Shown one piece after another: positions 27,901-40,114 of a stretch of DNA of 64,000 nt. Both the position numbers and the translations under genes were made by a program. Positions within the stretch are counted from its first letter, which is position 1, and every line of letters begins with the position of its first letter. The stretch is from Berberis thunbergii (taxonomy: Eukaryota; Streptophyta; Magnoliopsida; Ranunculales; Berberidaceae). The notes beneath the pieces were generated by a model. The model ran no database searches and was not told where the DNA came from. It saw nothing but the letters and a program-made list of their open reading frames with translations. The DNA lies in assembly GCA_003290165.1 (NCBI GenBank), contig QNQO01000547.1:372001-436000 (forward strand), read 5' to 3'.

Positions 27901-29229
27901 CAAATCACAGAGCTCGGCCTTGAAGGACTCATCCTGTTTGTTGACACCATATCTGAAATAATGAAACGATTTGAAGATAAATTAAGAACAAAAACGAATA
28001 TCAAAATAGCGACAGATATAGAAAGAAAGTAAAATATATATTCGACAGGAAAAGTGATCCAAGGAAAATGAAACCAGACAAAACACTTCTTTTTTTATTC
28101 CAGAAAAATGGGCAAATTTATTATTCTATCCAATAAAAAAAATACTATTCTAAAGTACATATGAAACAAGCTAAAATTTTGAAACGTGTTAAATACTATT
28201 CTAAAGTACATATGAAACTAACTAAAATTTTGAAACATGCGAAGAAATCTGACAGAAAACTAGAAGGTGATAATGAAAAGACATGCATACTGATTAACTT
28301 AATGAATCTGACAACACGGAAATCTTAGGCTATGTTTGTTTCATTAAAATTTTAGCTCTAAACTTCCATAATTTCTACCAAAGACATTTTCAATCTTCGT
28401 TCAAATTATGACGTGAAATGATTGTACCTAAAGATTAGATCAGAATTGCCACTGTATATACTTTAGCTCTAAATTGTAAAGGAAAAGAAAGAAGCGCTTA
28501 ACTCGGAAGATATTTCCCTACAACTCCACCTAAATTCTAAAGTTCAAAATTACAACTTATTTCTATGAACATCACATATCCATCCCTGACATGCAATTAT
28601 CAAAGTACCCACTCTCAATATTATGTTACTATCTCCAATACCAATAACAAATTTCAGGTCAGTCAATTCTACTGAAACATCATAAAGTAAACTAAAAAAT
28701 CAAACCTTTTTTCAATCGCTTCAACTTCCTCCTTCTCCAACGCGGTCGGATCATCATACCCGGCAACCAAATTATGCAAATTCACCGCAGCAACCTCAGG
28801 CACACACGCATTCAATGCATACGCTGCCCCAACCCCTGCAGCACCCAAAGCAGCAGCCCCAATTGCCGCATTCCTCGTACTCGCCCCAAACCTCGAACCC
28901 AATCCATACCCAGCAGCTATCGAAGCCGCTACTATAATAACCGAACTAGCTAACCTAATGGGAGGAGATAAGCTATCCGCAATCGCTTCTATTCCTGATA
29001 ACTCCTTCTTCCCCCCAAACACTGCCGCCCCACTCCTCTCCTTCACCTCAACTTCCTCTTTCGCGGAGCTTTTTATCGAAAGGAGACGCCTTTGATTATG
29101 GGTTTTTCGTAGATTTGAGAAGCGGAGGTGAGTTCTAGGGTTTTGGGTTCGAAGGGAAGTGAATTGGGTGAAGAAAAGTTGCGGGTGAGACGGGGATGAA
29201 GGGGAAGTGACTAGAAGAGAGAGATCCAT
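15994..29229 (-). CDS. TIC110: TIC110, chloroplast inner-envelope import component
   Basis: Fifteen exons close in frame: 29229-28706, 27952-27893, 27258-27135, 23461-23393, 23292-23194, 22909-22843, 20857-20793, 20699-20605, 20321-20197, 20075-19975, 19473-19257, 18989-18835, 18078-17953, 17344-16361 and 16233-15994 (TAA). The product is 1016 residues, the length I recall for Arabidopsis TIC110. A Ser/Thr/Arg-rich transit peptide of about 50-60 residues is followed by two hydrophobic segments (about 93-110 with VIIVAASIAAGYGLGS, about 121-139 with AAALGAAGVGAAYAL) that anchor it in the inner envelope. The remainder is the long helical stromal domain, with signature stretches NIFGLGKREAE, AAFLQSLCEELHFDPQKAS, LRLRVMLCIPQ and SAKELKK-like TAKELKKMIAFNTMVV. 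TIC110 acts in the general import pathway, at the stromal face where precursors meet chaperones. Introns 3 and 6 are enlarged by LINE and MITE remnants. Every splice phase is consistent, so the gene looks functional. Confidence 0.96.
21009..21230. mobile_element. Harbinger-like MITE in TIC110 intron 6
   Basis: The terminal words GGGTCTATGTGGTTGC (left) and GGGTCTGTTTGGTTGG (right, read inward) form imperfect inverted repeats around a 222-bp non-coding segment. The flanks are caa and taa, which only loosely fits the TWA duplication of PIF/Harbinger elements. Smaller internal inverted words (aaccaaacaatggaaat) support a foldback structure. Confidence 0.45.
21440..21800 (-). mobile_element. RTE-type LINE 3' fragment in TIC110 intron 6
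   Basis: The minus strand reads YLGVAPIEEKIRERRLTWFG, then HVRRRPSTAPIRKC, and after a stop LKTWMKTVNEDIVELGLGEE and WEDRIAWRTKI. This is the conserved C-terminal tail of plant RTE-clade retrotransposon reverse transcriptases. It ends in a GAT-rich run (tcatcatcaccatcatcatc on the plus strand), as such elements often do. The fragment is strongly 5' truncated and broken by stops. It lies in the same orientation as TIC110. Confidence 0.75.
22150..22400. repeat. Dispersed repeat, copy B
   Basis: This matches copy A at the left edge of the window (acaagaaacaatcac, aaacctaattgaaaatcaat, tactagaactactactgcta). It lies in TIC110 intron 6 beside the RTE fragment. No ORF is present. The extent of homology beyond the stated limits is uncertain. 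Confidence 0.5.
24000..24180 (-). mobile_element. LINE remnant in TIC110 intron 3
   Basis: The minus strand reads HCILCGVAEESFDYLLLSC and PFLWRGKCGKACILSW. The CxxC...ESxDxLLLxCP pattern belongs to the zf-RVT segment of plant LINEs. It is a short isolated fragment, separate from the one at 25830-26700. Confidence 0.5.
25830..26700 (-). mobile_element. LINE remnant in TIC110 intron 3
   Basis: The minus strand reads DKWVWKEDKHKGFSLSCSF, then LMKLIWKREITSRGSFFMWI, ELIHRGCIWTLR, FLLCVRCVESTSHLLIHCWQ and SSWIDFMWSFG. This is the order of the zf-RVT region of plant LINEs: W.W..D..G.FS, IW....P.R..FF.W, C..C...ES..HLL.HC. Stops interrupt it. The orientation matches the host gene, so its 3' processing signals, if any survive, would be read in the TIC110 primary transcript. 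Confidence 0.7.
28140..28240. repeat. Tandem duplication, 51-bp unit x2
   Basis: aatactattctaaagtacat at 28141 and 28192 begins two near-identical 51-bp units in TIC110 intron 1. Confidence 0.8.
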
Positions 29230-29560
29230 CCCTTCTCCTCTTCGATTTTGGGGGGTTTTTTGGGGGAGAGATTTAGGGTTTTGGAACGAAATTAGGGCTT
29301 TTGAGAGTGAAGAAGAAGAGATAAAATGAGAGCAGAGCGGTAGAGAAGGAAAGAGAGGCGGAGGAGGTTATCTTTTGACCTGCGAAGTGAGATGCCTTGG
29401 GACGAAATTACCCTTGAAGATAGTGGAAATTACGGGATTGGTGGAGGATGAAGAGAGGGAGGGGTAGGGGTGGTTTGGTCATTTTGGAGTGTTGGATTGT
29501 AGAGTGATACTGCTGTTGTTTTGTACTCTGTCAGTTGGTGTGAGAGTATGCTGCTACAAG
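29230..29560 (-). promoter_or_regulatory. TIC110 5' UTR and promoter side
   Basis: Purine/pyrimidine-skewed sequence lies immediately upstream of the TIC110 ATG, with GA-rich words on the plus strand (agagaaggaaagagaggcgg, ggatgaagagagggaggggt). This is typical of plant housekeeping and plastid-protein gene leaders. No TATA box can be named with confidence. Confidence 0.35.
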
Positions 29561-30755
29561 AAATTAATTATAATTTTAAGTATATATTTTTTTTCAATGC
29601 ACATTTTGAAAACTCGTCACAAAATTATATTGGACAATAAGAATTGATGATGTAAGTTTTGTAAACTTGTTTTTGGTGTTCAATTTGAATACTTCAACAG
29701 AGGTTTTGTATCCTTAAATTAGTATCTTCGGGATTAGTAATAAGTGTAACTATCTAACTTAATATCAAAATCGTGGATTTTATACCTTCATAATTGAGAC
29801 GGAAGTCAGAGCCATCTTAAGTCAAAATTAAAATTAGAAAATGCATATGTCCATATTGATAAAGAGGTTTGTTTTTACCTTCCTCTTCTTCATGCAAGTT
29901 TTACTTAATCAATCATTTCATTTTTATTTTTTTTTTGCTTGAATAAATAATGAAAATAACAATGCTTTATCTTTTATAAGGGATTTGTGGTTTGGGAAAA
30001 AAAAAACACCCAAATATGATGGGGAATAGGTTCAATGGTGATTGTTCGCTGGGGTATGGTTCTAACCTGTCCAGACTCCACCGCAAAAGAAATGTTAGAA
30101 CTCGTGAACTTTCAAGAACAAAAACCAAGAAAAATAAAATCGCAAAAACACTTGAGGAAAAAATCACGTTATATAGAGAATGACAAACCTTCTCTTATTC
30201 GCTTTGATGATCGCAACAACTTAACTTTCGTATTGTCACAATAACTCTCTTTGACACCAAATAACTCACCAAACAAATTTTTATTATGTGAGCTCCCTTC
30301 AATTTCCCTTCTGTGGGCATATTAATTCTTTTTTTTTATGATCTAAATTATTACATATATCATATACGTAACAAATACAATATGTATATTGTATAAAATT
30401 TTATTTAATGACTTATAAAAAAGATCCTAGTTAGGGTCGAACGTCCAATGTGTAATAGATCGAATTTTAGCATTATTTTAAAAAATATGAACCCAAACTC
30501 TCTCTAATTGTATAAAATCCAAATCATTTAAATGATGTTAAATTCTGAATCTTAGTTGGAGCCAATCCAAAATCATTAAATTGTGTTATTTATCAAATAA
30601 ACATATATTATCTTAGCCATTATTTACAACTAGTTCCAAGTTATTGACTTCACAAATCCATCCAATTTGGGGGTTGGACTCTTTATTAGGCATTATTTGG
30701 AAAGCCAAAAACAAAATGAGTGAAAATCCATTGACATAAAATGAAACATAACATA
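29561..30755. other. Intergenic, nothing recognised
   Basis: The stretch is AT-rich with no coding homology on either strand. The ORFs present are short and of low complexity. Confidence 0.4.
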
Positions 30756-33700
30756 AAGGAAAATTTGGTTTTACGAGTCGAATCTGTCACATCATTTCTA
30801 ACTGTATTACTTTTTGTGGATTCTCGGTTCTGCTTCAAGGAGTATACAAAGGTTATTTCCAATCCACTAGGGGACTTCGGCAAGAAGATCCTTTATCCCC
30901 TTTTCTTTTCATTATTGCTTCTGAAGTTTTGAGTAGAGGTTTGAAGTCAGCTTTTGAGACTGGCAAAATTGGGTACTATTATACTCTCTGAAATTGCAAC
31001 CATATTTCTCATCTTCTATATGCAAACGATACTCTTATCTTTTTAAATGATAGAAAATCCTCAGTTTTGGGATATATGGAGTTCCTACGACATTATTGCA
31101 AGGCCTCGGGACAGAAAATAAATAAAGGAAAAAACTCTTTTACTTTGGCTGAACAGAGCGCATCGGAGCGTATCGTCGCTTTAAGAAGTGGCACAGATTT
31201 CCAATTTCACACTGCTCCTTTGAAGTATTTGGGGGGGGGGCCAGTTTTTAAAGGGATAGTTAAAATTTCATATTTTGAAGACTTACTTTCTAAGATTCAA
31301 GGTCGTATTCAAGGATGGAAGGCAAAATTATTATCCCCAGGAGGTCGTCTTATCTTGATAAAGCATGTTTTTAGCTCCATTCCGATTTATATTCTTAGCA
31401 CCATGTGTGTACCAATACAGTCATAGCACGGATTAATATATTATTGGTGGATTTCTTTTGGGGGGGATTGTGAAGGCAAACTTAAGAAAAAATGGGTGTC
31501 ATGGGAAAAAATCTGTTTTCCATTGACGGAGGACGGTTTGGGAGTTAGAAACTTGACGGTTGTGATGAAGGCTTTTCGAATCAAGGCTCTATGGAGGCTA
31601 CTTACTTCAGACTCTTTATGGGCTACTTTCATGAGGAATAAATACTGGTTACAATGTGTTGGACTGAATTGCCAACCTATGAAAGGTGGGTCGTCTCCAT
31701 TTTTTAAAGAGATCATGCTTGGGAAAAAATTTCTTTTGAGCAACTTGTTTTGGCGTATTGGCATTGGGGATATCGATTTCTTTGAGAAGAATTGGAACAT
31801 GGTGGCTTCTTTCAAGAGATCGGCAGCATTGGTTGATCAAGATTTATGGCCTTCAATCCGCGAGGTGTCCTCTACGAATTTTGATTTGGTTCACCGTGAT
31901 CTCAGAAATTTAGCGCGTGAACTTTATGCATATAAACTACGTGGTGAGACCCATGAGAATGACACGTGTGTGTGGGCTCCAAATTCGAATGGGCTTTTTT
32001 CACTTCAGTCGGCGTATGAACTGTTACGGAAACATGGAAAGTCTAATGCATTAAGTCAAACCCTTTGGCACGACACTTTTGCCGTCCAGAATATCAGTTT
32101 TTGTTTGGAAATTACTTCGTCGTGGCATAATAGTGGACGGTGAACTATATAGATGTGGTTTGAGCCCAGCATCTAGATGTCATTGCTGCATATCGCCAAA
32201 GCAAGAATCTTTGAACCATCTCTTTCTTGACGGCGATTTGGCAAGGCAGGTGTGGAATCATTTTGACAGGATTTTTGACGTTCATATACAACGCCCAGCA
32301 GAAATTTCTACGGTTCTCGCAATATGGTTTAAGAAAGCTAAACGCACTACGCAAATAGGTGTGTTATTCTTTCTTACTCCTATGCTCATTCTATGGGAAA
32401 TTTGGAAACAAAGGTGCAAATGTTTTTTTGAAAATGTCCCCCCCAATTCGGCATTTGTGATTCTGCATATTCGGCGTCAGTTGCAAATGGCCAATAATCT
32501 TATTATTCCCAAGCAAGGTAGCAGTAATAAGGTCCCCTTACAGACTTTGGGGTTGGATGTGCTCCCTGTTAGAAGGAAGTTCGTTCGTCTTGTTTATTGG
32601 CACCCTCCCCCCAAAGATTTTGTGGCTCTTAATGTTGTTGGTTCCTCTCGAAAGGATATGGCAGCCGGTGGTGTGGTTATCCGTGACTCTCGAGGCTTAG
32701 GTGTTGTTGGAAAATATAATTTTTTCGGAGCTGGATCTCACAACAAAGCGAAATTTTTGGCTCTCTTAGAGTGTCTCCGCCTATGTCTCGATTGGGGTTT
32801 CAAAAAGGTGGTTATTCAAACAGATTCTGAATTGGTTTGTGGCTGGTTTAAGGATAGTTTAAAACCCCCGTGGCATTTGGAGAATATTTTGAAAGAAATC
32901 AAGCTGTTGACAACGACGATGTCATTATACTGTCAACATATTCATAGGGAGGCAAATGCGGTGGCAGATGCACTAGCCACTAGAGCTTTTCATGATCTTG
33001 GGACAGGCTCTTTCAATGGGAATGATTTTCCCAGACGAATAGCTGGCTTGTTGGTGCTAGATAGATCACAAACGGCGTACCTTCGCCACGGGGAAGATTA
33101 GAGGAAGCTTAGGGACAACTTTTTTCATGTCAGGTTGCCTCGTTTTTGGCTTGCAGATTTTTTAATGTCAGGTTGCCATCGATTGTCAAGTGAATATACG
33201 GGTGTTTCATTTGGAGGGCATGACTGGGTACACTTTGTTTATAATCACGCGTTGGGGTGTTATAGTCTGCTCTGCTGGACATAGGGGACAGCAAGGTGAG
33301 CTCTGCAGCTTGACATTTACGTGCCATAGTCTGTTGATGCGGCTCTGTGTTGATGCGTTTGTTGCGGCTCTGTGTTGATGCGTTTGTTGCGGCTCTGCTG
33401 CTCTGGATTTTTAAGTTTGTTCATTAGGTTGCAGAAGCTTCATCAGAGAAGAGCAGATGAAGCATCAAACAATGTCCTAACATGTTCCTTATAAGCTTAG
33501 AAACTTGGTCTCGCAGTGTTTTGATGCGGCTGTAACAGAGGGTCGCAGTGTGGAACAGGGCTGAGGCACTCTGTTGTAAAACAGAGTGTTATCCTCTTCT
33601 GCGGGGTGCGAGTTGCGATGCTGCGAGTTTTGCTGCGCTGCGTTTGCTGCTGCTGCATTGCGTTGCTGCTGTTGTTCTGGCTGCTGCGGCGATGCGGTGC

Positions 33701-34090
33701 TGCTGTTTGTCGCAGCTTTGTTGTTTTGTTTTTCTGAGTGATGCGGTTAGGTTGCGGCCAGCTGAGATGCTGCGACATGCGGTTGGAGAGTGTGTATGCG
33801 GGTTGTTTTGGGCAGTCCGGTGTACTTTCGGGCTTTGTCGCAGGAACGCGCGTAGTGCTGCGTGTTTTACGACTGCGAAACAAAGATTGCGGATGTTGTC
33901 CGGGTTGCTGTGAGCTGCTTTAAGTTTTGTAATGGTTTTTCAGTGTTTTTAGTCTTTTTACTTTGGCTTTCATGCGGGTAACGTTGTAACGTACCCCCGT
34001 AGCGTTTGTAAGTCTTTTTTTTTATAAGTAATTAAGGTCTGACATTCCATAGTTGCCCTTCCCCACTGGAGGTTAATTTAAAAAAAAAAA
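30756..34090 (+). mobile_element. 5'-truncated LINE with RNase H domain, inactive
   Basis: The sequence reads through late reverse transcriptase landmarks: FSVLLQGVYKGYFQSTRGLR, DPLSPFLFIIASEVLSRGLK, HLLYANDTLIF, PLKYLGGGPVFKG, GRIQGWKAKLLSPGGRLILI. These are followed by the zf-RVT region (SRISVFVWKLLRRGI, CHCCISPKQESLNHLFLDGD) and a C-terminal RNase H domain (AAGGVVIRDSRG, VVIQTDSELVCGWFK, HIHREANAVADALATRAF). Three or more frames are used. The catalytic YADD box is YAND, RQGDPLSP has become RQEDPLSP, and the RNase H NVDGS motif is NVVGS, so the element is dead. The GCTG-rich 3' UTR (about 33100-34020) explains the long spurious ORFs there. A ten-base A run at about 34080 marks the probable 3' end. 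The 5' end near 30756 is a truncation point within the RT domain. Confidence 0.88.
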
Positions 34091-37000
34091 TCAAGGAGTC
34101 CAGTTTTGCTGGAATCGGCAAATTGAACATAACCTTCTCTCAGAATCCCAAACTAGGAAAGTAAGTGGAAATTAAATCCAAATGTTTAAATCTCAATTCC
34201 TACGTTCACAAAAATTTCCCATCATTAGTTACATTATCTCTTCCTCGAAATGATCTCTTGCATTAATAAGAAATTACATCCATAAAATCAATAAAAGTTG
34301 AGAGATTTTAATATACATCATGTTAGCTAACTCAAAACACTAAATTACAACCCCTAGCATTGCAAGCTTGCCAACACTTCCTCAATCAACTTTCTTGTGT
34401 CTATTTTCTTTTGATCAAACACTAAGCCACTTCCTAACTGCTAGCACTAGGCTATTTAGCCATGCCCCTCACCATGCACAACAATTTCAGTGCAGTGGTA
34501 AAATAATTGGAGAAATTGTGACTGTATCTCAAATATTTTGAACTATTAATCTCAGCGTTGCCTAAGCTTAAATTATAGATGTAGAAATAACTATTTAGTT
34601 TGAAACAATGTAGATCTAATGTCAATGTTAGAGAAAATGATCAAATTTTAGTTTGAGTTTTGATTTCTTGTTTGGGATTTTGAAGATAATAGGAAGATTA
34701 ATTTACTTAATCAAATAGGTAGTTTTAGCAATATAATGGGTTGATTTAAGTAGATATTCGATTTTGTGGGTGAGGTTAGAGAAAATAGGGGTTGAGTTAC
34801 CCCTTTTAAATCTCACTAATTTGAAAACTTATTCGGGCGAGTGTGAGAACGATATCTACCATTCGATTCAATCTTGTACATCTCTAAGGCAACTCGTCTC
34901 ATCTTCAACCCAACATTCTTTCTGGCTCACGTTAGAACCCACCCATTCACATTTTAAAATGAGAAACTTTGGACTTTGATCGAAAACCCAACAATATCAA
35001 ACATCGAAAAACTATTCGTTCATATCTTTGAACGGAAGAAGTGGATCGAATAACAGGTTCAACAAAATAGTGACCTGTGATCAATACCTCGCATCAACGT
35101 GTGTTGATTCAAGGAATTTGACCTCCTTCGTGGCTTCTCAGTTCTGGATCTGAAAGAGGCAGTAGAGATTTAACAGTACGGCTTTCACTGCATCAAATTA
35201 GGGTTTCTTAAGTTCATCGTGGATCGTATCATCTATCAAACTTTGTGTCTTACTTAAGAAACCTTGGGAGTGGAGTGAGTGAGAGATAATGAAGAAATAA
35301 GGAAGAGAGAAAAATAGAAAGTTTGTGGATGAATTTTGGTGGAGGGTTAGCAATGAGGGTGGGTATTGATGGAGAAGAAATAATTATGAAGCAAAGGAAG
35401 GGAAAAATGATTATAGAGAAGAATAATAAGGCTCTCAAACACACTTACCTAAAAAGACTAAAACTTTCCAACTAAAAAGCTCAAAAAGTTGAAAAAGAAG
35501 TAATTGATTCAATGGGTTTATTTGAGGCCAAATAAATAAAGAATCAAGATGTGTTTACTCAACTATTGAAAGCCAAATAAAACTTAGTTTTCAGGAATCG
35601 ATTCGCCAATAAAGCTTCAAATAAACAATAGAAGAGATGAATAAGAAGAGAAATACTACTACTGAAGAAGCAAAGATACAAACTTACATGAGTGGAGTGG
35701 TCGTGAATCGGTAAGAGAGAGTATTAGGGGAGATGGTGGCTTTGGACGTGGTGGATTCGAGAAGATGAAGAATGAGATTGGGGTAGGTACAGTTGTAGTT
35801 GCAGGGTGGTGTTGCTGTTGGAGATCTGGAGCATGGGGTGAGATGAGTTGCAATTGCCATTTGTTAAGAGCTGCAATATCAGTAGACTTTACAAACAAAG
35901 GAATTGTGTATCTAATGGTAAACATTTTTTATCAGTCCCACAAATTCTCAACCACCTTCGTGTACCTCATTCTCAAATCAGTGGGCGACACAATATCTTC
36001 CATCAATCCCCTAAATCAAGGACTATGAATTGTTGATTACACATTTTTTGTAATAACATATACCCTGGAAGGGGATCTAACATTGGGAATGCCTCAAGAT
36101 GAAGAGCAATTGCTTTGATATGAGATTTTGATGGCAGTTGTTGCTGTTGTTCCAAGCAGCTGCTACAAACTTTAACACCTTCAACTATTCAGGTCCGTAA
36201 GTACTTATAAATCATTTTGTTTTTGAGGGTTAATAGACTTCTCTAAGGTTATACGCTTGGATAGAGTTTGATTGGATATAATTTCTTATATGTTCTCAAT
36301 GGGGTTGTAGTATATCATAGATTTTGTGAAGAATCAATTGTTTAAGACCAAAGTGCATCGCAGGAGGAGGTTCAACGATTTTGATTTTTTTTTTTTGTGA
36401 TTTAGGGCTTAACTACGATTTAACATAAGGTTTGGAAAAAATTGTTCAAAATTAACCTTGACTAGTCAATGATGTGGACTTAACGGTTTCATCAGAAAAT
36501 GAAGGTTAGACTGAAATAGTTTTCAAAACGAGGGTCAAACTCAAAAAAATATAAACTAGTAAGTGTCAAACTAAAAAAAATCCTAATATATATTTGTAAC
36601 ATAGCCACAAATGTTAACAAGATACCCTGTTACAAATATCTATATTTATAATACAGTTGCCTCAAACGAATAGTCCACATGCCTTCAACCTGATTTTACT
36701 TTTCAAATTTGCCCTTCAAACTCTATATATAGTATTTACAAGAAAAAAAATTTTAAATGGTGGGTTAAAAAAATGAGAAGGGTATTAATGTCATTAAAAT
36801 GAAAAATACTATTACACCTTTTAACCATTTCACCCTCCTAAATTTACAATATTTACAATCAAAATCAGCCCCTTGTAAAACATTCATTAATTATATCGAA
36901 TCCATATATATAATTTATTTAAAGTCTTCTAATTATCTATAAATTATAAAAAGACCATTACATCTAACTTTTGGCTTTTCCACTTTGCCCTCCTCATTTC

Positions 37001-37481
37001 ACACTTTTTGAATCAAAACTAGTCGATCTCAAACATTAATTAATTATATCTAAGTTTCTAATATAATTTATTTGAAACATCTTATTTATTGATAAACTAT
37101 ACATAGGCCATTTGTGTAAAAATTTTATAATATTTTTTTATCATTACATTATTATAATAAAATTAAATAAAAATTATTAAATAACTGCACACGTAAAATG
37201 CATCAACACCCTGCTATTTGTAACACTTTCTACTATTCCTACTTAGCTATTACAAATATTATTAGCATCCTATGTGTTACAAATATTACTAATAAGTAGT
37301 AACAAACAACCAAGGTGTAGTCAAAGAGGAAGAAATGATATAATAATTTAACTTGAGAAGAGAGTTGGTGCATGACTGAAATGGGATATTGTGAAATAAA
37401 TGACAGGAAGAAAGGAGTTTTGTTTTCTTCCTTTGGTTGTATTTGGTGTACAAGTTGATATGCTTCACTCTTTTTACCTTT
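34091..37481. other. Intergenic, nothing recognised
   Basis: This is 3.4 kb of AT-rich sequence without recognisable coding homology. Short ORFs (such as 34764-34979 and 35765-36028) show no conserved motif and no matching splice structure. Around 36580-37300 tgttacaaat-type words recur on both strands, suggesting an old non-autonomous element, but no boundary can be set. Confidence 0.4.
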
Positions 37482-37651
37482 AGAAATTCTAAATGGCGAG
37501 GAAACGAGCAAGGAGAGGGAAGTGGAGGAGGGTGACTGTTCACCCTCTTTGGGATGCGTGTGCAAAAAATGATGTCATATATTTCGAGGAGAGTGAACGG
37601 TCCCCCCTCCACCTCTTTTCCCTCGCTGTTTTCCTCGCCATGTAGAATCAC
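37482..37651. mobile_element. GC-rich palindromic MITE, copy 3
   Basis: The ends agaaattctaaatggcgagg and cctcgccatgtagaatc are inverted repeats of the family seen at 11123 and 11305. The interior arms (agtggaggagggtgactgtt against gaacggtcccccctccacct) are imperfectly complementary. The overlapping minus-strand ORFs are artefacts of the palindrome. Confidence 0.7.
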
Positions 37652-37684
37652 TCTGTTACTTTTGGTGTGTGATGATGCTGAGCC

Positions 37685-37822
37685 TTTCTAAGGAGCGAAG
37701 GAAGGAAAGGAAAGGGAGCGAAGGATGCGTGTAATTTCCTTCGAGATAAGTGATGATGCGCATTTTGAGAGGGTGAATAGTCACCACACATTGCTCCCTT
37801 TTCCTCGCTCCCTAAAATTTCT
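37685..37822. mobile_element. GC-rich palindromic MITE, copy 4 (diverged)
   Basis: The arms ctaaggagcgaaggaaggaa and cccttttcctcgctccctaa are inverted around a loop holding gatgcg words, as in the other copies. It is more diverged than the others. It lies about 35 bp from copy 3, repeating the close-pair arrangement seen at 11.1-11.5 kb. Confidence 0.55.
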
Positions 37823-38268
37823 GGATGGTGCTAGAAGCAAATTAATTTCCAAAAGGCAATATGAACTAATTTTGTGCTACAACCTTAATTATTGTAATCA
37901 TTAGATATTTATTGGAAAAAATATTCAACTAAGAAATTTTGTACGACAAATTTAATCATTTCACGTTCCATCGGAAACAATACTAAATTGGACTATGAAC
38001 ATCTTTGTGCCCCTCTTTTGCAACGGTTGAGGGTAAACATTATAGGGTGGCAATGACACACACAATACTGTTACTGTCTAACACTAGTGCATATAATAAT
38101 GCACTTTGATTTAAAACTCGTTGATTATATCATTCGCTAAATCTTTAAGACATTGAAATTAACTCCCTGTGGGCCGCATACCCATCAAAGTTCGGCTCCG
38201 AAATAGTGCACCCACTAGGACGTAATATCAATCACACAAAATGTGATTCCACAGATTTTGATTTGAAC
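37823..38268. other. Intergenic, left flank of Harbinger element
   Basis: No gene or repeat is recognised between the MITE pair and the left TAA target site of the PIF/Harbinger element. Confidence 0.4.
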
Positions 38269-38625
38269 TAAGGGGGTGTATTGTATATGGATTCTTATGG
38301 AATTGATAAATAATTTGAAAAGTCCACGGACTCTTTAAATTGTCCACAGACTCTTTAAATTGTCCACGGACTTCTACTGATTTCTTAAATCCATAGACTT
38401 TTGCTACAGACTTTCTAGAGATTTATGAAAATCCACGGACTTTGTATGAATGACTTTTACAGATTTCTAATTATTTGCAAGATAAAAAAGAAGTTGGTAA
38501 ATAGTGATGAAACAAAAAAAACGTCCATAAAATAGAGATACATGTGCTAAAAAAACTAGAAAAAGAAAAGGTCATTAATTAGCATCTTTAAAATAAGAAG
38601 TAAACGTCCATAAAATTGTATATGA

Positions 38626-40114
38626 TCATTCTTCTCCTTCATGATTATGGTCATTTTCTTCATTAGCAACGTTGATGTTTGCTTGAGCTGCTGCCCACAT
38701 TTGATTAGCAATACTCATTCTCCATTGATTAGCATTTTCTCTTTGCTGCTCTTGGGTTTGAATATCATCCCATTCAAAATTACCTTCATCATTCTCTACC
38801 GGATCATTTTCTAGTTCAGGAGGAAATTCATCTGAACGACATTCTTGTCGAAGAAAATTATGCAATCCTGCACATGCCAAAACAAGCTCCGCTTGTGTCT
38901 TGTAAGGAAATGGTGGTGCTGATTTGAAAATTGTAAACCGCGACTTGAATATTCCAAATATTCTCTCAATTACGTTCCTCAATGAAGCATGACGAAGATT
39001 AAATAACTCAATTGCGTTGACAGGATGGTTTCCTGGACCGCCAAAATCTTTGAGATGATATCGAGTGCCACGAAATGGAGCTAAAAAACGGCGTCGGTTT
39101 GGAAAGCCACAATCTCCAAGGTAATATTTACCTGATCATAAAAAAATGTGCAATTAGTATGTTTATACTTTATACTATATGGTATAAAATTCAATAAGTT
39201 TGCTACATTTTTAATGCACGTAACATTATACCTGATGGTATTTTGAGTCCATTTTGTCTAGAAATAGCATCATTTAACACTTTCGAATCATGAGCAGAAC
39301 CCTCCCATCCACTAAGCACATATATGAATTGTAAATCAAAGTTGCAAGCTGCTAAAACATTTTGTGATAGTTTTCCATGACGGTTCCTGAATCTACTGAC
39401 CTCACGTCCAACAACCGTTGCAGAAATATGTGTGCCATCAATAGCTCCAATACAATCCTGAGAAAAAAGAAAAATAATTACAACATATGTACAAAAAGAA
39501 GAAAATAACCAATATTAAAGCAATACAGTGATATAAATATTTGCCATAAAACTTACATTGCGTACCTTAAAGAAAGGATAAAACCTTGTACTTTCTCTTA
39601 TGTTAGGTGGTGTGGTATCAAGTAGCAGTGGTTTAGCCATGAACATTGGAGCTATTGTATTCAAGCTCTTCAAGATTTTGTTGAAACTTCTGCTAACAGT
39701 GAAATGAGATCGCTCAAATACCATTCGAGGTTCACTATATCGATTGTTTTGACCGACAACTAGTAAAAAGGTCGCAAGCATTTCTTCAACACAAATATAT
39801 CTAGTACTCCGTAGAGGTGTTTTCTCTTGTATGATGACACATAATTTTCGAAACACTTCAGGATACATTCTGTAAACATTCCGAAAGATATGTGGGTCTC
39901 CATCCAATAACTTATTCATGTATATGTATCCATTTGATGTCACCGGTCGTCGAGTCAATGGATGTCTAATACGTTCATCACTTATATTGGGCACAAGATT
40001 ATATAACACAAAAATCACTGCTTGTATTGCCGTTAATAAAATTCTCATGGCCTTGTAAAACTCTTCATCCTGTTCATCAACTCCATACATATCCATTTCA
40101 CAGATTGCTATCAA
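38626..40114 (-). CDS. PIF/Harbinger transposase (DDE nuclease)
   Basis: Three exons close in frame: 40114-39566, 39457-39232 and 39131-38626, giving 426 residues. The N-terminal part has the helix-turn-helix-like region (MNKLLDGDPHIFRNVYRMYP, FRKLCVIIQEK, FSRSFNKIL-like VSRSFNKILKSL). The catalytic core has the three acidic residues in context: IGAIDGTHISA, YLGDCGFPNRR and RNVIERIFGIFKSRF. The tail is acidic and Asn/Glu-rich. The family cuts and pastes with ORF1 as DNA-binding partner, and HARBI1 is its domesticated animal relative. No stops interrupt the model. The start is the first ATG of the long open frame (MIAICEMDMYGVDEQDEEFY); an upstream non-coding exon is possible. Confidence 0.9.

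Noticed and set aside
33497..33923. Overlapping Cys/Ala-rich and Arg/Thr-rich ORFs on both strands
   Set aside because: They come from the GCTG-rich 3' UTR of the LINE, a low-complexity region.
30834..34095. tcaaggagt at 30834 and after the A run near 34091 as a LINE target duplication
   Set aside because: The first copy lies inside readable reverse transcriptase sequence (SVLLQGVYKGYF), so it cannot flank the element.
34764..34979. 71-residue ORF with LRR-like words (LPLLNLTNLKTYSG)
   Set aside because: One short stretch, no repeat structure and no neighbouring exons; chance is more likely.
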